Part shown: one piece after another, positions 6,166 to 12,389 of the stretch
Position numbering within the stretch: the first letter of the stretch is position 1
Layout of the letters: each line of letters starts with the position of its first letter
Source: 2-01-FULL-51-21 sp964348955
Lineage (GTDB): Bacteria; Patescibacteriota; Minisyncoccia; Phycocordibacterales; 2-01-FULL-51-21
Reading direction: 5' to 3'
NCBI GenBank assembly: GCA_964348955.1
Contig: CAYGEN010000016.1
Location: 1 to 16,292 of the forward strand
Length of the DNA: 16,292 nt
Notes under the pieces: model-generated
What the model saw: only the letters and a program-made list of their open reading frames with translations
What the model was told of the DNA's origin: nothing
Database searches by the model: none
Program-made: the position numbers and the translations under genes

Positions 6166-6651
6166 TCACGAGCGGCCAAGCGTGCGAAAAAGAAACACGC
6201 CGGCGGCGACAGAAACATTGAGCGATTCTTTTTTGCCTCGCAGAGGAATCTCCGCAATGACATCCACCGAGCGCAAAAGTGAAGGCGAGAGACCTCGCAC
6301 TTCATTACCAAAGAGAAATGCGGCGGGGAATTTCGGCTTGAGTGCGCGATAATCAACCGCGTCCACTGCTTGCTCAACCGCGACAATTCTAAATCCCTCC
6401 GCCCGCAGTCGCCTTATGAGCGCTTGCGGGTTCTTCACATACTCCCATGGCAATAACTCTTCCGCGCCAAGCGCCACTTTAGCAATGTCTTTCCTTTTTC
6501 TCCCAAAGCGGTCAATGGGGATCGACGTATAGCCCGTAAGATATATTTTTGAAACGCCCGCCGCCTCGGCGGTGCGAAATATGGCGCCGACGTTGTGCGC
6601 GCTTCGCAGATTGTGGAGAAGCACTGCCGCTTCACTCGCATGTTGAGCCAT
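6166..6651 (-). CDS. SpoU/TrmH-family RNA 2'-O-methyltransferase
   Basis: The 161-residue SPOUT methyltransferase carries motif 1 HNLRSAHNVGAIFRTAEAAGV (~13-33), motif 2 AAFLFGNEVRGLS and motif 3 IPLRGKKESLNVSVAAGVFLF. The last two form the trefoil-knot SAM site. It methylates ribose in tRNA or rRNA. Which nucleotide is modified cannot be read from sequence. It has only the catalytic domain, without the N-terminal RNA-binding domain of RlmB-type enzymes, so its length resembles TrmL-like proteins. The start MAQHASEAAV at 6649-6651 has a -10-like TAAGCT 7 nt upstream and no Shine-Dalgarno sequence. Confidence 0.88.
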   Translation of the reverse strand: MAQHASEAAVLLHNLRSAHNVGAIFRTAEAAGVSKIYLTGYTSIPIDRFGRKRKDIAKVALGAEELLPWEYVKNPQALIRRLRAEGFRIVAVEQAVDAVDYRALKPKFPAAFLFGNEVRGLSPSLLRSVDVIAEIPLRGKKESLNVSVAAGVFLFRTLGRS

Positions 6652-6727
6652 TGCGGATAGCTTAACAGTTTTTTAGCGTATGAGCTTTTTAGATTGAACA
6701 GAGAGTGCAAAGCTTCCCTTAGCGAGG

Positions 6728-6733
6728 TATACT
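6728..6733 (+). promoter_or_regulatory. -10 box directly upstream of the DoxX-like gene
   Basis: TATACT (5 of 6 to consensus) ends 8 nt before the ATG at 6742. This points to a leaderless transcript and favours this start over the in-frame codon at 6694. Confidence 0.5.
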
Positions 6734-6741
6734 CTTTTGTA

Positions 6742-7143
6742 ATGCTTAATCCCTTTCCAGACTTTCTTACCTTCAGCTTTTTCGCTCCCCTCTTACTTCG
6801 CCTAGCTCTCGGCGCTTGGTTTTTGTTTATCGGATATCGCAACCTCCGAACAAAAGAGGCGCTTGGAGGGGCGCTCGCGGCCCGGTTTGGAAAAATTGGT
6901 CGTTATGCTCTTTGGCCTCTCATTATGTTAGAAGTGGCGCTCGGCGCACTTTTTATTGCGGGTATGTGGACGCAAGTCGCCGCGCTGTTCGCCGCGCTCT
7001 ACACACTGAAGCTCCTCTATTTCAAAAAATCTGCGCCACTTCTCGCGCCGCAGTCAAGAATGTTCTATTTATTGGTGTTCATCGTCGCCCTCTCGCTTCT
7101 CCTCACCGGCGCGGGCGCATTTGCCGTTGACTCGCCACTGTAG
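6742..7143 (+). CDS. DoxX-like membrane protein
   Basis: The 133-residue hydrophobic protein begins MLNPFPDFLTFSFFAPLLLRLALG. Four transmembrane segments are visible: FFAPLLLRLALGAWFLFIGY, the WPLIMLEVALGALFIAG region, QVAALFAALYTLKLLYF, and MFYLLVFIVALSLLLTGAG. The Arg in LLLRLALG of helix 1 and a glutamate in helix 2 (MLEVALG) fit the DoxX/TQO-like fold, which is often linked to quinone or redox chemistry. The exact role is unknown. It is monocistronic between divergent and tRNA genes. Confidence 0.72.
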   Translation: MLNPFPDFLTFSFFAPLLLRLALGAWFLFIGYRNLRTKEALGGALAARFGKIGRYALWPLIMLEVALGALFIAGMWTQVAALFAALYTLKLLYFKKSAPLLAPQSRMFYLLVFIVALSLLLTGAGAFAVDSPL

Positions 7144-7232
7144 AACTTGAAACAAGCAACCGACCACCTGCAACCACGCGTGGACGCCATAGCTTTTTTG
7201 GATTATGCTCTTGACATTGTCAGTTGCCATTC

Positions 7233-7308
7233 CCGCCCATAGCTCAGTTGGTAGAGCGGCTCCCTTTTAAGGAGAAGGTCGCAGGTTCGAATCCTGCTGG
7301 GCGGACCA
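7233..7308 (+). tRNA. tRNA-Lys (anticodon TTT)
   Basis: Acceptor CCGCCCA (7233-7239) pairs with TGGGCGG (7298-7304). D-stem GCTC/GAGC encloses AGTTGGTA. Anticodon stem 7259-7263 and 7271-7275 encloses loop CTTTTAA, with TTT at 7266-7268; the first stem pair is a G-A mismatch. T-stem GCAGG/CCTGC encloses TTCGAAT. Discriminator A7305 is followed by an encoded CCA, unlike the tRNA-Arg gene. Its 3' part is imperfectly duplicated at 7691-7716. Confidence 0.93.
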
Positions 7309-7315
7309 GAGAGAA

Positions 7316-7597
7316 TTGCGCAAGTGTTCGCTCGCCGCTCCGCTGTGCTCCGCGCTTCGCGCAGACCCCGAGAAGATACTCAAGTATGCATACGGGCCGA
7401 ACATCTACGGCATGCACCCGAGCGCTATTGCGGTCGTGGAAATTACCTATTTGGACGACGCCGTAAACCCGTCTGTCATAATTGAAGGGAAGACGGTTAT
7501 CGGCAAGGATTCTCAAAATTCTCGCGAGATTGCGTTTCGCGCTTTGTTGCGTAACGGGAAAATCACTCCCCTACCTGACAACTCAATAGGCGCATGA
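7316..7597 (+). pseudogene. Possible 5'-truncated gene fragment after tRNA-Lys
   Basis: An open frame runs from just after the tRNA to TGA at 7595-7597. The first ~20 codons are low-complexity (SLAAPLCSALRADP) and unlike protein. From about 7370 the translation becomes protein-like (KILKYAYGPNIYGMHPS, ITYLDDAVNPSVIIEGK). I do not recognise the family. There is no good start codon or Shine-Dalgarno sequence; the first in-frame ATG is at 7412. Its position between tRNA-Lys and the duplicated tRNA 3' end suggests the remnant of an integrated gene. It might also be a short intact gene starting at 7412. Confidence 0.35.
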
Positions 7598-7635
7598 CGT
7601 CGTCGTGCATGGAGCGCGCGCACAACATACCAAGA

Positions 7636-7671
7636 GTTCGAGCTGGTGGAACCAGCCCGGACTTCTTTTTT
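7636..7671 (+). terminator. Intrinsic terminator of the tRNA-Lys region
   Basis: GTTCG and GCTGGT (7636-7647, with A7641 unpaired) pair with ACCAGC and CGGAC (7651-7662) around a GGA loop. This gives 11 pairs, with one A-C mismatch, followed at once by TTCTTTTTT (7663-7671). Confidence 0.75.
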
Positions 7672-7690
7672 AAAAAATGGTACCTACCGA

Positions 7691-7716
7691 GCAGGTTCTA
7701 ATCCTGCCTTGCGGAC
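7691..7716 (+). repeat. Partial copy of the tRNA-Lys 3' end (T-arm plus acceptor strand)
   Basis: GCAGG-TTCTAAT-CCTGC is a perfect T-arm, followed by CTTGCGGAC. It matches tRNA-Lys 7281-7306 at 22 of 26 positions. There is no matching D-arm, anticodon arm or 5' acceptor strand upstream, so it is not a functional tRNA. It abuts the folB stop codon (7718-7720). On the minus strand the same hairpin, followed 12 nt later by T6, could help end folB transcription. Confidence 0.7.
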
Positions 7717-7717
7717 T

Positions 7718-8071
7718 TTACGTATCGGCACGCCGCGAAACGGTTACCCCCGGAGTCCCGTTGTCCCACACGGCGGGTTTTTTGATGGTGACGTCAACCG
7801 ATTTGATGCGCGGGTCCTCCAAAATTTGCGCCGCGATATCTTCCGCCAGTTTCTCTATAAGGTAACAGCTCTCCCCGGTAATGACATCGGAAATGACGCT
7901 TTTTATGCGCTGGTAATCCACCGTGTCGGCGAGTTTATCGCTCTTCCCCGCCGCATTCGTATCAAGCTCCAGCCGAATTGAAATTAAAAACTCCTGTTCA
8001 ACACGCCTCTCTCGCACATACACGCCGTGCTTTCCCGAGAAAAACAGATTATCAATATGCACATAGTCCAT
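7718..8071 (-). CDS. folB: Dihydroneopterin aldolase-like protein (FolB family)
   Basis: The 117-residue protein starts MDYVHIDNLFFSGKHGVYV. It carries the DHNA aldolase/epimerase pattern: HGVYVRERRVEQEF with the conserved Glu, DTVDYQRI with the catalytic Tyr, and VTIKKPAVW with the catalytic Lys. FolB converts 7,8-dihydroneopterin to 6-hydroxymethyl-dihydropterin in folate synthesis. The frame is open further upstream, but ATG 8069-8071 gives the family N-terminus and starts 10 nt after the holA stop, with AGAGG just before it. No other folate genes are in view. CPR cells usually lack the full pathway, so it may serve scavenging or another pterin reaction. Confidence 0.85.
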   Translation of the reverse strand: MDYVHIDNLFFSGKHGVYVRERRVEQEFLISIRLELDTNAAGKSDKLADTVDYQRIKSVISDVITGESCYLIEKLAEDIAAQILEDPRIKSVDVTIKKPAVWDNGTPGVTVSRRADT

Positions 8072-8081
8072 GCCCTCTGCG

Positions 8082-8804
8082 TTAAAGTGATAAAATGAGA
8101 CGTTCAAGTCCCGCCTCAAGGTCTGTGAGTCCGCGCCTCGCATCGTGCGTGAGACAAACAAGCGCGGCAGAGAGGGTGAGAAGCTCTTTGCGCGAGTAAT
8201 GAGATAAAAAACTTTTTGACTTCTGAAACACGAAGGGTTTCATGCCCGCCGCCTCCGCGCTCTTTGCCGAGCCGGCAAAGAGCATGTTCTTCACCTGCCA
8301 GTGTAACAGTGCGGCGAGGTGGGAGAGAAACTTTTCGTCCCCGCCTTCGCTAAAAACGCCTTTGCGAAAAAGAATCCACGCGCGCTTTTTGTCCCGCGCG
8401 CCAAACGCGTCCGTCAACTGAAACACATTAAACTGCGGCCGGCTTGTGGGTTGTGCAAAGGATAGCACCTCGGCGCCCGCTTTTTTAAACCCTTGCGCCA
8501 ATGCAGGTGTCGCCTCGGTTTCAAGAAAGATAATAAGATTTTGCGATTCTGCAAGGTCAGGGAGATGCGCGAATAACCCTTCGTCTTTCGTCTCCCTATC
8601 AAGCACATGGTCAAACACCACCACCTGCGTTTCAGCAAAAAGCCCCTGCTGTGCGCCGTAATTCGACAATTCTTCCAAAAGAAACTCCTCGCGCGCAAGA
8701 AAAATGACCCCCGCACCGGGGTGCGCCGCGAGTTCGTCATCCACAAGCACGTGAAGCTTTTTGCGCGAGCGGATGGCATCGGTGCCGTGGAAAAAATACA
8801 ACAT
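8082..8804 (-). CDS. holA: DNA polymerase III delta subunit-like protein (HolA)
   Basis: The 240-residue protein begins MLYFFHGTDAIRSRKKL, matching the opening of clamp-loader delta (short strand, then G-D/T, then a helix with basic residues). Further signs are LAREEFLLEELSNYGAQQGLF, where delta proteins have their A-x-x-x-L-F segment, VVVFDHVLDR, LIIFLET, and a helical C-terminal part with LLHWQVKNMLFAG. Delta opens the sliding clamp. E. coli HolA is about 340 residues, so this is a reduced version. It follows polA by 22 nt and precedes folB by 10 nt in one cluster. The assignment is firm at fold level but sequence similarity is modest. Confidence 0.75.
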   Translation of the reverse strand: MLYFFHGTDAIRSRKKLHVLVDDELAAHPGAGVIFLAREEFLLEELSNYGAQQGLFAETQVVVFDHVLDRETKDEGLFAHLPDLAESQNLIIFLETEATPALAQGFKKAGAEVLSFAQPTSRPQFNVFQLTDAFGARDKKRAWILFRKGVFSEGGDEKFLSHLAALLHWQVKNMLFAGSAKSAEAAGMKPFVFQKSKSFLSHYSRKELLTLSAALVCLTHDARRGLTDLEAGLERLILSL

Positions 8805-8826
8805 ATCGGTGAAATTGAAATGCTAT

Positions 8827-11232
8827 TTACACACGTTTAAGCGTTCCCCACGTCTTGCCGGCGGACGCCGTGGCGGAGAATGCGATGCCGCGGGTTTCGC
8901 TCGTCGGTAGCGTGGACTCCATAATGGTGCGAATGTGCGGCGCAATGGCTTCAAACCGCGATTCTCTAATTTCATACACCAGCTCGTCGTGCACTTGGAG
9001 CAAAAGATAGGCGTCCTTTGAAAAGTTGTTTTTCCCGAGGAACTCGTCAATCTGCACCATAGCGAGCTTGATGATGTCCGCCTGCGTCCCTTGAATCGGC
9101 GCGTTTATCGCCATGCGCTCCGCCGCCGCCCGCACATAGGGAATAGACGAGCGAATGCCCTCAAAATAGCGGCGACGGCCGAAGTAAGTCTCGGTGTAGC
9201 CCTGGTGCGCGGCAGTGGCTTTTGAGCGCTCAAGGTAGTGCGCCAGTCCAGAAAAATTCTTGAAGTACTCGCGATAGAATTGCTCCGCCTCGGCGCGCGA
9301 GGTGCCGAGGTTCGCCCGAAGCGCATTAATGCCCATGCCGTAGAGGATGCCGAAGTTGATGACCTTGGCACGGCGGCGCATTTCGCGGTCTACCATTTCT
9401 TGCGGCACCCCAAACACCGCGGCGGCAACGGCGGTGTGCGCATCCCCGCCGCTTTTGAAAATTTCAATAAGTTTTTCATCCCCGCTCAACACGGCGGCAA
9501 TTTTGAGCTCTATCTGCGCATAATCAAACGCGACCAGCAGGTATCCGTCATCGGCGACAAATGCATTTCTAATGGCTCGTCCACGCTCGGTGTGGACGGG
9601 AATGTTTTGCAAATTCGGACTTGAAGATGAAAGACGCCCCGTCGTTGTCCCCGTTTGCTCAAACTTCGCGTGCAGTCGCAAGTCGGTATCCACCATTCGC
9701 GGCAAATTATCTATGTAGGTTGAGAGCAGTTTCTGAAGCTCCCGATGCTCCAAGATGTGCGGGATGATGGGGTGTGCGTCTTTCATTTTTTCCAGCTCCG
9801 ATTCTTTAGTGGATTTAAGTCCGGTGCTTGTCTTTTTGTGATTTTTCACGGAAAGCCCGAGTTTTTCAAAAAGAACTTCTCCAAGTTGTTTCGGCGAATT
9901 GATGTTGAAATCCACGCCCGCACTTTGATGAATTTTTTTCTCAAGCACCGCGAGCTCAAGGTGGTACCCTTTGGCGAGCAAGGCGAGATACTCCGTGTCA
10001 ATTTTGATGCCGCGCATTTCCATTTTTTCAATGATAGGAATGAGCGGCAGTTCAATGTCAAAATACACGCGGTCAAGTTTTTCTTTCTTTATGGCGGCAA
10101 CGAGCGCTTCTTTTGCTTTGATAAACGAGGACTCCTTAGTGTAATGGAGTACGTCTTCAAGCGAAGGGTTGGTGGTGTCGGAATGGAGAAGCCAAAGCGC
10201 CACGGCCGCTTCTTTAAGTTCGCGCGGATTCACATGTTCTTCCTCGGCTTCCGGCTCCTCCGTTTCCGACACCTGCGCGCCGAAGAGCGCGCGAGCGCGC
10301 GAGGTAAGCGCGCGAAAACTTAATTCGTTGAAAAGCGCGAGAGTCGCCTCACGGTCAACCGTTTCCCGCCACCGCTTTTGTGGAAGCGCGAAAATAATGG
10401 GCGCGTCGCGTCGAATCTCGGCAAGCATTTTACTGAACACGGCTTCCTCCTCACGCTCTATGAGGATTGCCACAACGCGCTTGGTAACGCCAATCTTCAG
10501 AAGTCGAGCTGAATCTTTTTTAAGCACCTTGTAGAGCGCCTCAATCGTGCCAAACTCCTTGATGAGCGTCGTGGCGGTTTTTTCTCCGATGCCTTTCACG
10601 CCAACGATATTGTCGGACGGGTCGCCGCGCAACCCTTTGAAATCGGGAAGCGATTTCGGCTTGAATCCGAAACGTGCAACCACCGCCTTTTCGTCATAGA
10701 GCACCGTGTCTTGAATGCCCTTTTTGAGGGTATACACCTGCACGCGCGCGCCGTCCACGAGCTGGAGCGTGTCCATGTCGCCCGAGGCGATGATAATATC
10801 CGGCGCGCCGCCAATCGGCGGGTTCTTTTCCATTTTTTCAACAATCGTCCCGAGAATGTCGTCCGCCTCAAACCCTGGGCATTCGTAGATGGGAATGTTG
10901 AACGCCTTAAAGATATCCCGCGAGCGCGTGAGCTGTGCCGCCAAATCGCTTTCAAGCTGGGGGCGCTTCGCTTTGTACTCCTCGTACGCTTCGTGTCGGA
11001 AGGTTGGCCCCTGAAGGTCGTAGCAGGCGGCAAGGTAGTCGGGCTTGAGGTCGTTAATAATTTTAAGAAGCATTGCCGAGAGGCCGTAAAGCGCGCCGGT
11101 CGGCTCGCCGGTCGCGGAAACAAAATCGGGAAGCGCATGATACGCGCGATGAATAATTGCGTGCGCATCAAGAAGCACGAGCCGCTTTTGCGATGACACT
11201 GATTTTTTTGCTGTTTTGGATTTTGGTGCCAT
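8827..11232 (-). CDS. polA: DNA polymerase I
   Basis: The 801-residue protein has a complete N-terminal 5' nuclease: LLDAHAIIHRAYHA, FEADDILGTI, IASGDMDTLQLV, GLRGDPSDNI and the helix-hairpin-helix GVKGIGEKTA. The polymerase half is intact: TTTGRLSSSSPNLQNIP, motif A AFDYAQIELK (~residue 569), motif B RRRAKVINFGILYG (~624) and motif C LQVHDELVYE (~749). Between them (~310-385) is a short region without the DxE-type exonuclease motifs, so 3'-5' proofreading is almost certainly absent. E. coli PolA has 928 residues. It acts in repair and primer removal. It begins 69 nt after tsaE with no Shine-Dalgarno sequence. Confidence 0.96.
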   Translation of the reverse strand: MAPKSKTAKKSVSSQKRLVLLDAHAIIHRAYHALPDFVSATGEPTGALYGLSAMLLKIINDLKPDYLAACYDLQGPTFRHEAYEEYKAKRPQLESDLAAQLTRSRDIFKAFNIPIYECPGFEADDILGTIVEKMEKNPPIGGAPDIIIASGDMDTLQLVDGARVQVYTLKKGIQDTVLYDEKAVVARFGFKPKSLPDFKGLRGDPSDNIVGVKGIGEKTATTLIKEFGTIEALYKVLKKDSARLLKIGVTKRVVAILIEREEEAVFSKMLAEIRRDAPIIFALPQKRWRETVDREATLALFNELSFRALTSRARALFGAQVSETEEPEAEEEHVNPRELKEAAVALWLLHSDTTNPSLEDVLHYTKESSFIKAKEALVAAIKKEKLDRVYFDIELPLIPIIEKMEMRGIKIDTEYLALLAKGYHLELAVLEKKIHQSAGVDFNINSPKQLGEVLFEKLGLSVKNHKKTSTGLKSTKESELEKMKDAHPIIPHILEHRELQKLLSTYIDNLPRMVDTDLRLHAKFEQTGTTTGRLSSSSPNLQNIPVHTERGRAIRNAFVADDGYLLVAFDYAQIELKIAAVLSGDEKLIEIFKSGGDAHTAVAAAVFGVPQEMVDREMRRRAKVINFGILYGMGINALRANLGTSRAEAEQFYREYFKNFSGLAHYLERSKATAAHQGYTETYFGRRRYFEGIRSSIPYVRAAAERMAINAPIQGTQADIIKLAMVQIDEFLGKNNFSKDAYLLLQVHDELVYEIRESRFEAIAPHIRTIMESTLPTSETRGIAFSATASAGKTWGTLKRV

Positions 11233-11248
11233 GTCGGATGTACGTATA

Positions 11249-11303
11249 GAATTAAGAAGTACAAATTATGGAAACCGCTCTCGTAATTCTTAATTCGTAC
11301 TTC
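11249..11303. repeat. Overlapping inverted repeats between tsaE and polA
   Basis: GAATTAAGAA (11249-11258) is inverted at 11287-11296. GAAGTAC (11256-11262) is inverted at 11297-11303. The two pairs share bases 11256-11258, so only one hairpin can form fully at a time. They span the whole intergenic space and touch the tsaE stop. They may be a weak terminator or attenuator ahead of polA. Confidence 0.45.
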
Positions 11304-11745
11304 AAACTTCTACCCGAATTTCCCTGGTCGTCTCATCAAGGTGAGTAAATCGGATGCGCTTCGCGCCCTTCGGCAGAAGCTCCTCCACGCGCTCCGCCCA
11401 CTCAATGCAAATGAGGTTGCCCGGCTCCGCGATGAGCTCCTTCCACGAGAGCGCTTGGAGTTCCTCCGAGCGCAGAAGGCGGTAGGCATCAAAGTGTATT
11501 AAATGTGTAAACTTCTGCCCTAATTTTTGCTTGGGGAGCGCGTAGATTTTTTGAAGCACAAAGGTTGGGCTTGAAACGGTGTCTTCCACGCCGAGCTCTT
11601 TTGCGAGCGCCTTCACAAACGCCGTCTTCCCCGCGCCTAAATCCCCGTAGAGCGCGACGACCGTCGCCGCGCGGCCGGGTTGAAGCCCCGCTAAAAACTC
11701 TCGCGTGAAGGACTTGAGCTCCTCAAGGTTTTGAATACGCGGCAT
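11302..11745 (-). CDS. tsaE: tRNA threonylcarbamoyladenosine biosynthesis ATPase TsaE
   Basis: The 147-residue protein has Walker A ALYGDLGAGKTAFVKALA (~31-48), then SSPTFVLQKIY, the HFDAYRL motif, and the Walker B-like LICIEWAERV. These are diagnostic of TsaE. It works with TsaB and TsaD to place t6A at position 37 of ANN-decoding tRNAs. Length is normal. The start ATG 11743-11745 is preceded at 5 nt by TGGTACAAT, an extended -10 element, with no Shine-Dalgarno sequence, so the message is probably leaderless. It is first in the tsaE-polA-holA-folB cluster. tsaB and tsaD are not in the window. Confidence 0.95.
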   Translation of the reverse strand: MPRIQNLEELKSFTREFLAGLQPGRAATVVALYGDLGAGKTAFVKALAKELGVEDTVSSPTFVLQKIYALPKQKLGQKFTHLIHFDAYRLLRSEELQALSWKELIAEPGNLICIEWAERVEELLPKGAKRIRFTHLDETTREIRVEV

Positions 11746-11750
11746 ACCCT

Positions 11751-11759
11751 ATTGTACCA
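11751..11759 (-). promoter_or_regulatory. Extended -10 promoter of tsaE
   Basis: On the minus strand TGGTACAAT (TGn plus TACAAT) ends 5 nt before the tsaE ATG. The TG extension can compensate for the missing -35 box. Confidence 0.55.
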
Positions 11760-11806
11760 CCCGCCTCTGCCGGCGATACTCGTGGCAAAAGCCGAGAAAA
11801 AGAAAA

Positions 11807-11851
11807 GCGGGTCCGGGGCTCACGAAATATTTCGTAAGTTCCCAAACCCGC
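11807..11851 (-). terminator. Intrinsic terminator of the lipoprotein gene
   Basis: GCGGGT (11807-11812) pairs with ACCCGC (11846-11851). Inside, GGGG pairs with TCCC, and the palindrome ACGAAATATTTCGT (11822-11835) forms the top. On the minus strand the hairpin is followed by TTTTCTTTTTCTC. It starts 21 nt after the stop codon at 11873. Confidence 0.85.
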
Positions 11852-11872
11852 AATAAGATGAGCGGCTCGCGG

Positions 11873-12262
11873 CTAATTGTACGGGCCCCATGGGGTTGCC
11901 CGATAGGTCTCGCGGTGGCAGTTCCTGTTCGTCCCGCCATAGGACGAATATGACTCACTGCACCGCCATGGCGGTTGCACCGACTGCCCTGACGGCGGCG
12001 CGACGCCGTATGCCCCGTTTTGCTGGGGCCGCGTTACGTCAACAGCGCGACCCGCTTCGTGCCCGGCGACGATGCCGAACACCGTGCCGAGAGCGGTGGC
12101 AAGAACGTTTCCCTTGCCGCCGCCGATGGTGTTGCCGGCGAGTCCGCCGAGCACTCCGCCGGCGAGCGAACCGAACGATGCGTTCGGGCCGGCATTTGGC
12201 CCGGCGCACGCGGCCAGACTGATACCAAAGAACAAAACCAAGAAAATTTTAAAAGAGCGCAT
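11873..12262 (-). CDS. Glycine-zipper lipoprotein (17-kDa surface antigen-like)
   Basis: The 129-residue protein has a lipoprotein signal peptide (MRSFKIFLVLFFGISLAAC) with lipobox LAAC and lipidated Cys19. A glycine-zipper pair of hydrophobic segments follows (~30-75): GSLAGGVLGGLAGNTIGGGKGN and ATALGTVFGIVAGHEAGRAVD. This resembles the 17-kDa antigen/SlyB-like family of proteobacterial outer-membrane lipoproteins. The C-terminus has WRCSESYSSYGGTNRNCHRETYRA, with two cysteines. ATG 12260-12262 is chosen because AGGAGG lies 6 nt upstream. Expression signals (consensus promoter, strong RBS, terminator) are unlike every neighbour. Function is probably envelope structure. CPR cells are generally thought to lack an outer membrane, so the gene may be acquired. 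Confidence 0.82.
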   Translation of the reverse strand: MRSFKIFLVLFFGISLAACAGPNAGPNASFGSLAGGVLGGLAGNTIGGGKGNVLATALGTVFGIVAGHEAGRAVDVTRPQQNGAYGVAPPSGQSVQPPWRCSESYSSYGGTNRNCHRETYRATPWGPYN

Positions 12263-12268
12263 GGTCGG

Positions 12269-12325
12269 CCTCCTATTTGTGATTGTCCTACTTTCAATGA
12301 TAGCAAAAAACAAAGCTTTTGTCAA
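12269..12325 (-). promoter_or_regulatory. Consensus sigma70-type promoter and RBS of the lipoprotein gene
   Basis: On the minus strand TTGACA (12325-12320) is a perfect -35 box. An exact 17-bp spacer ends in TGC, and TATCAT (12302-12297) is a 5/6 -10 box with a TGn extension. AGGAGG (12274-12269) sits 6 nt before the ATG. It is the best promoter and the only strong Shine-Dalgarno sequence seen in the window. Confidence 0.85.
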
Positions 12326-12343
12326 TAGCCCTCACATAGGCGG

Positions 12344-12381
12344 AAAACCGCGTTGTTTCAAGCTAAAAACCGCGTTAGACT
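12344..12381 (+). promoter_or_regulatory. pilB promoter region with a direct repeat
   Basis: AAAACCGCGTT occurs at 12344-12354 and again at 12366-12376, a 22-bp offset (about two helical turns). A weak -35 (TTGTTT, 12353-12358), a 17-bp spacer and TAGACT (12376-12381) end 8 nt before the pilB ATG. The repeats overlap both hexamers and could be a paired regulator site. Confidence 0.4.
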
Positions 12382-12389
12382 TACAGGAA

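Noticed and set aside
7628..7715. A third, complete tRNA (Arg-like)
   Set aside because: The T-arm is perfect, but the apparent D-arm is better explained as a terminator stem, no anticodon arm can form, and the acceptor pairs at only about 4 of 7 positions.
9745..10323. 192-residue plus frame inside polA
   Set aside because: Antisense shadow of polA, with no start signal or recognisable domain.
12072..12389. N-terminal extension of pilB
   Set aside because: It is antisense to the lipoprotein gene. The translated Pro/Ala/Arg-rich stretch does not resemble PilB, and a -10-like box sits before ATG 12390.
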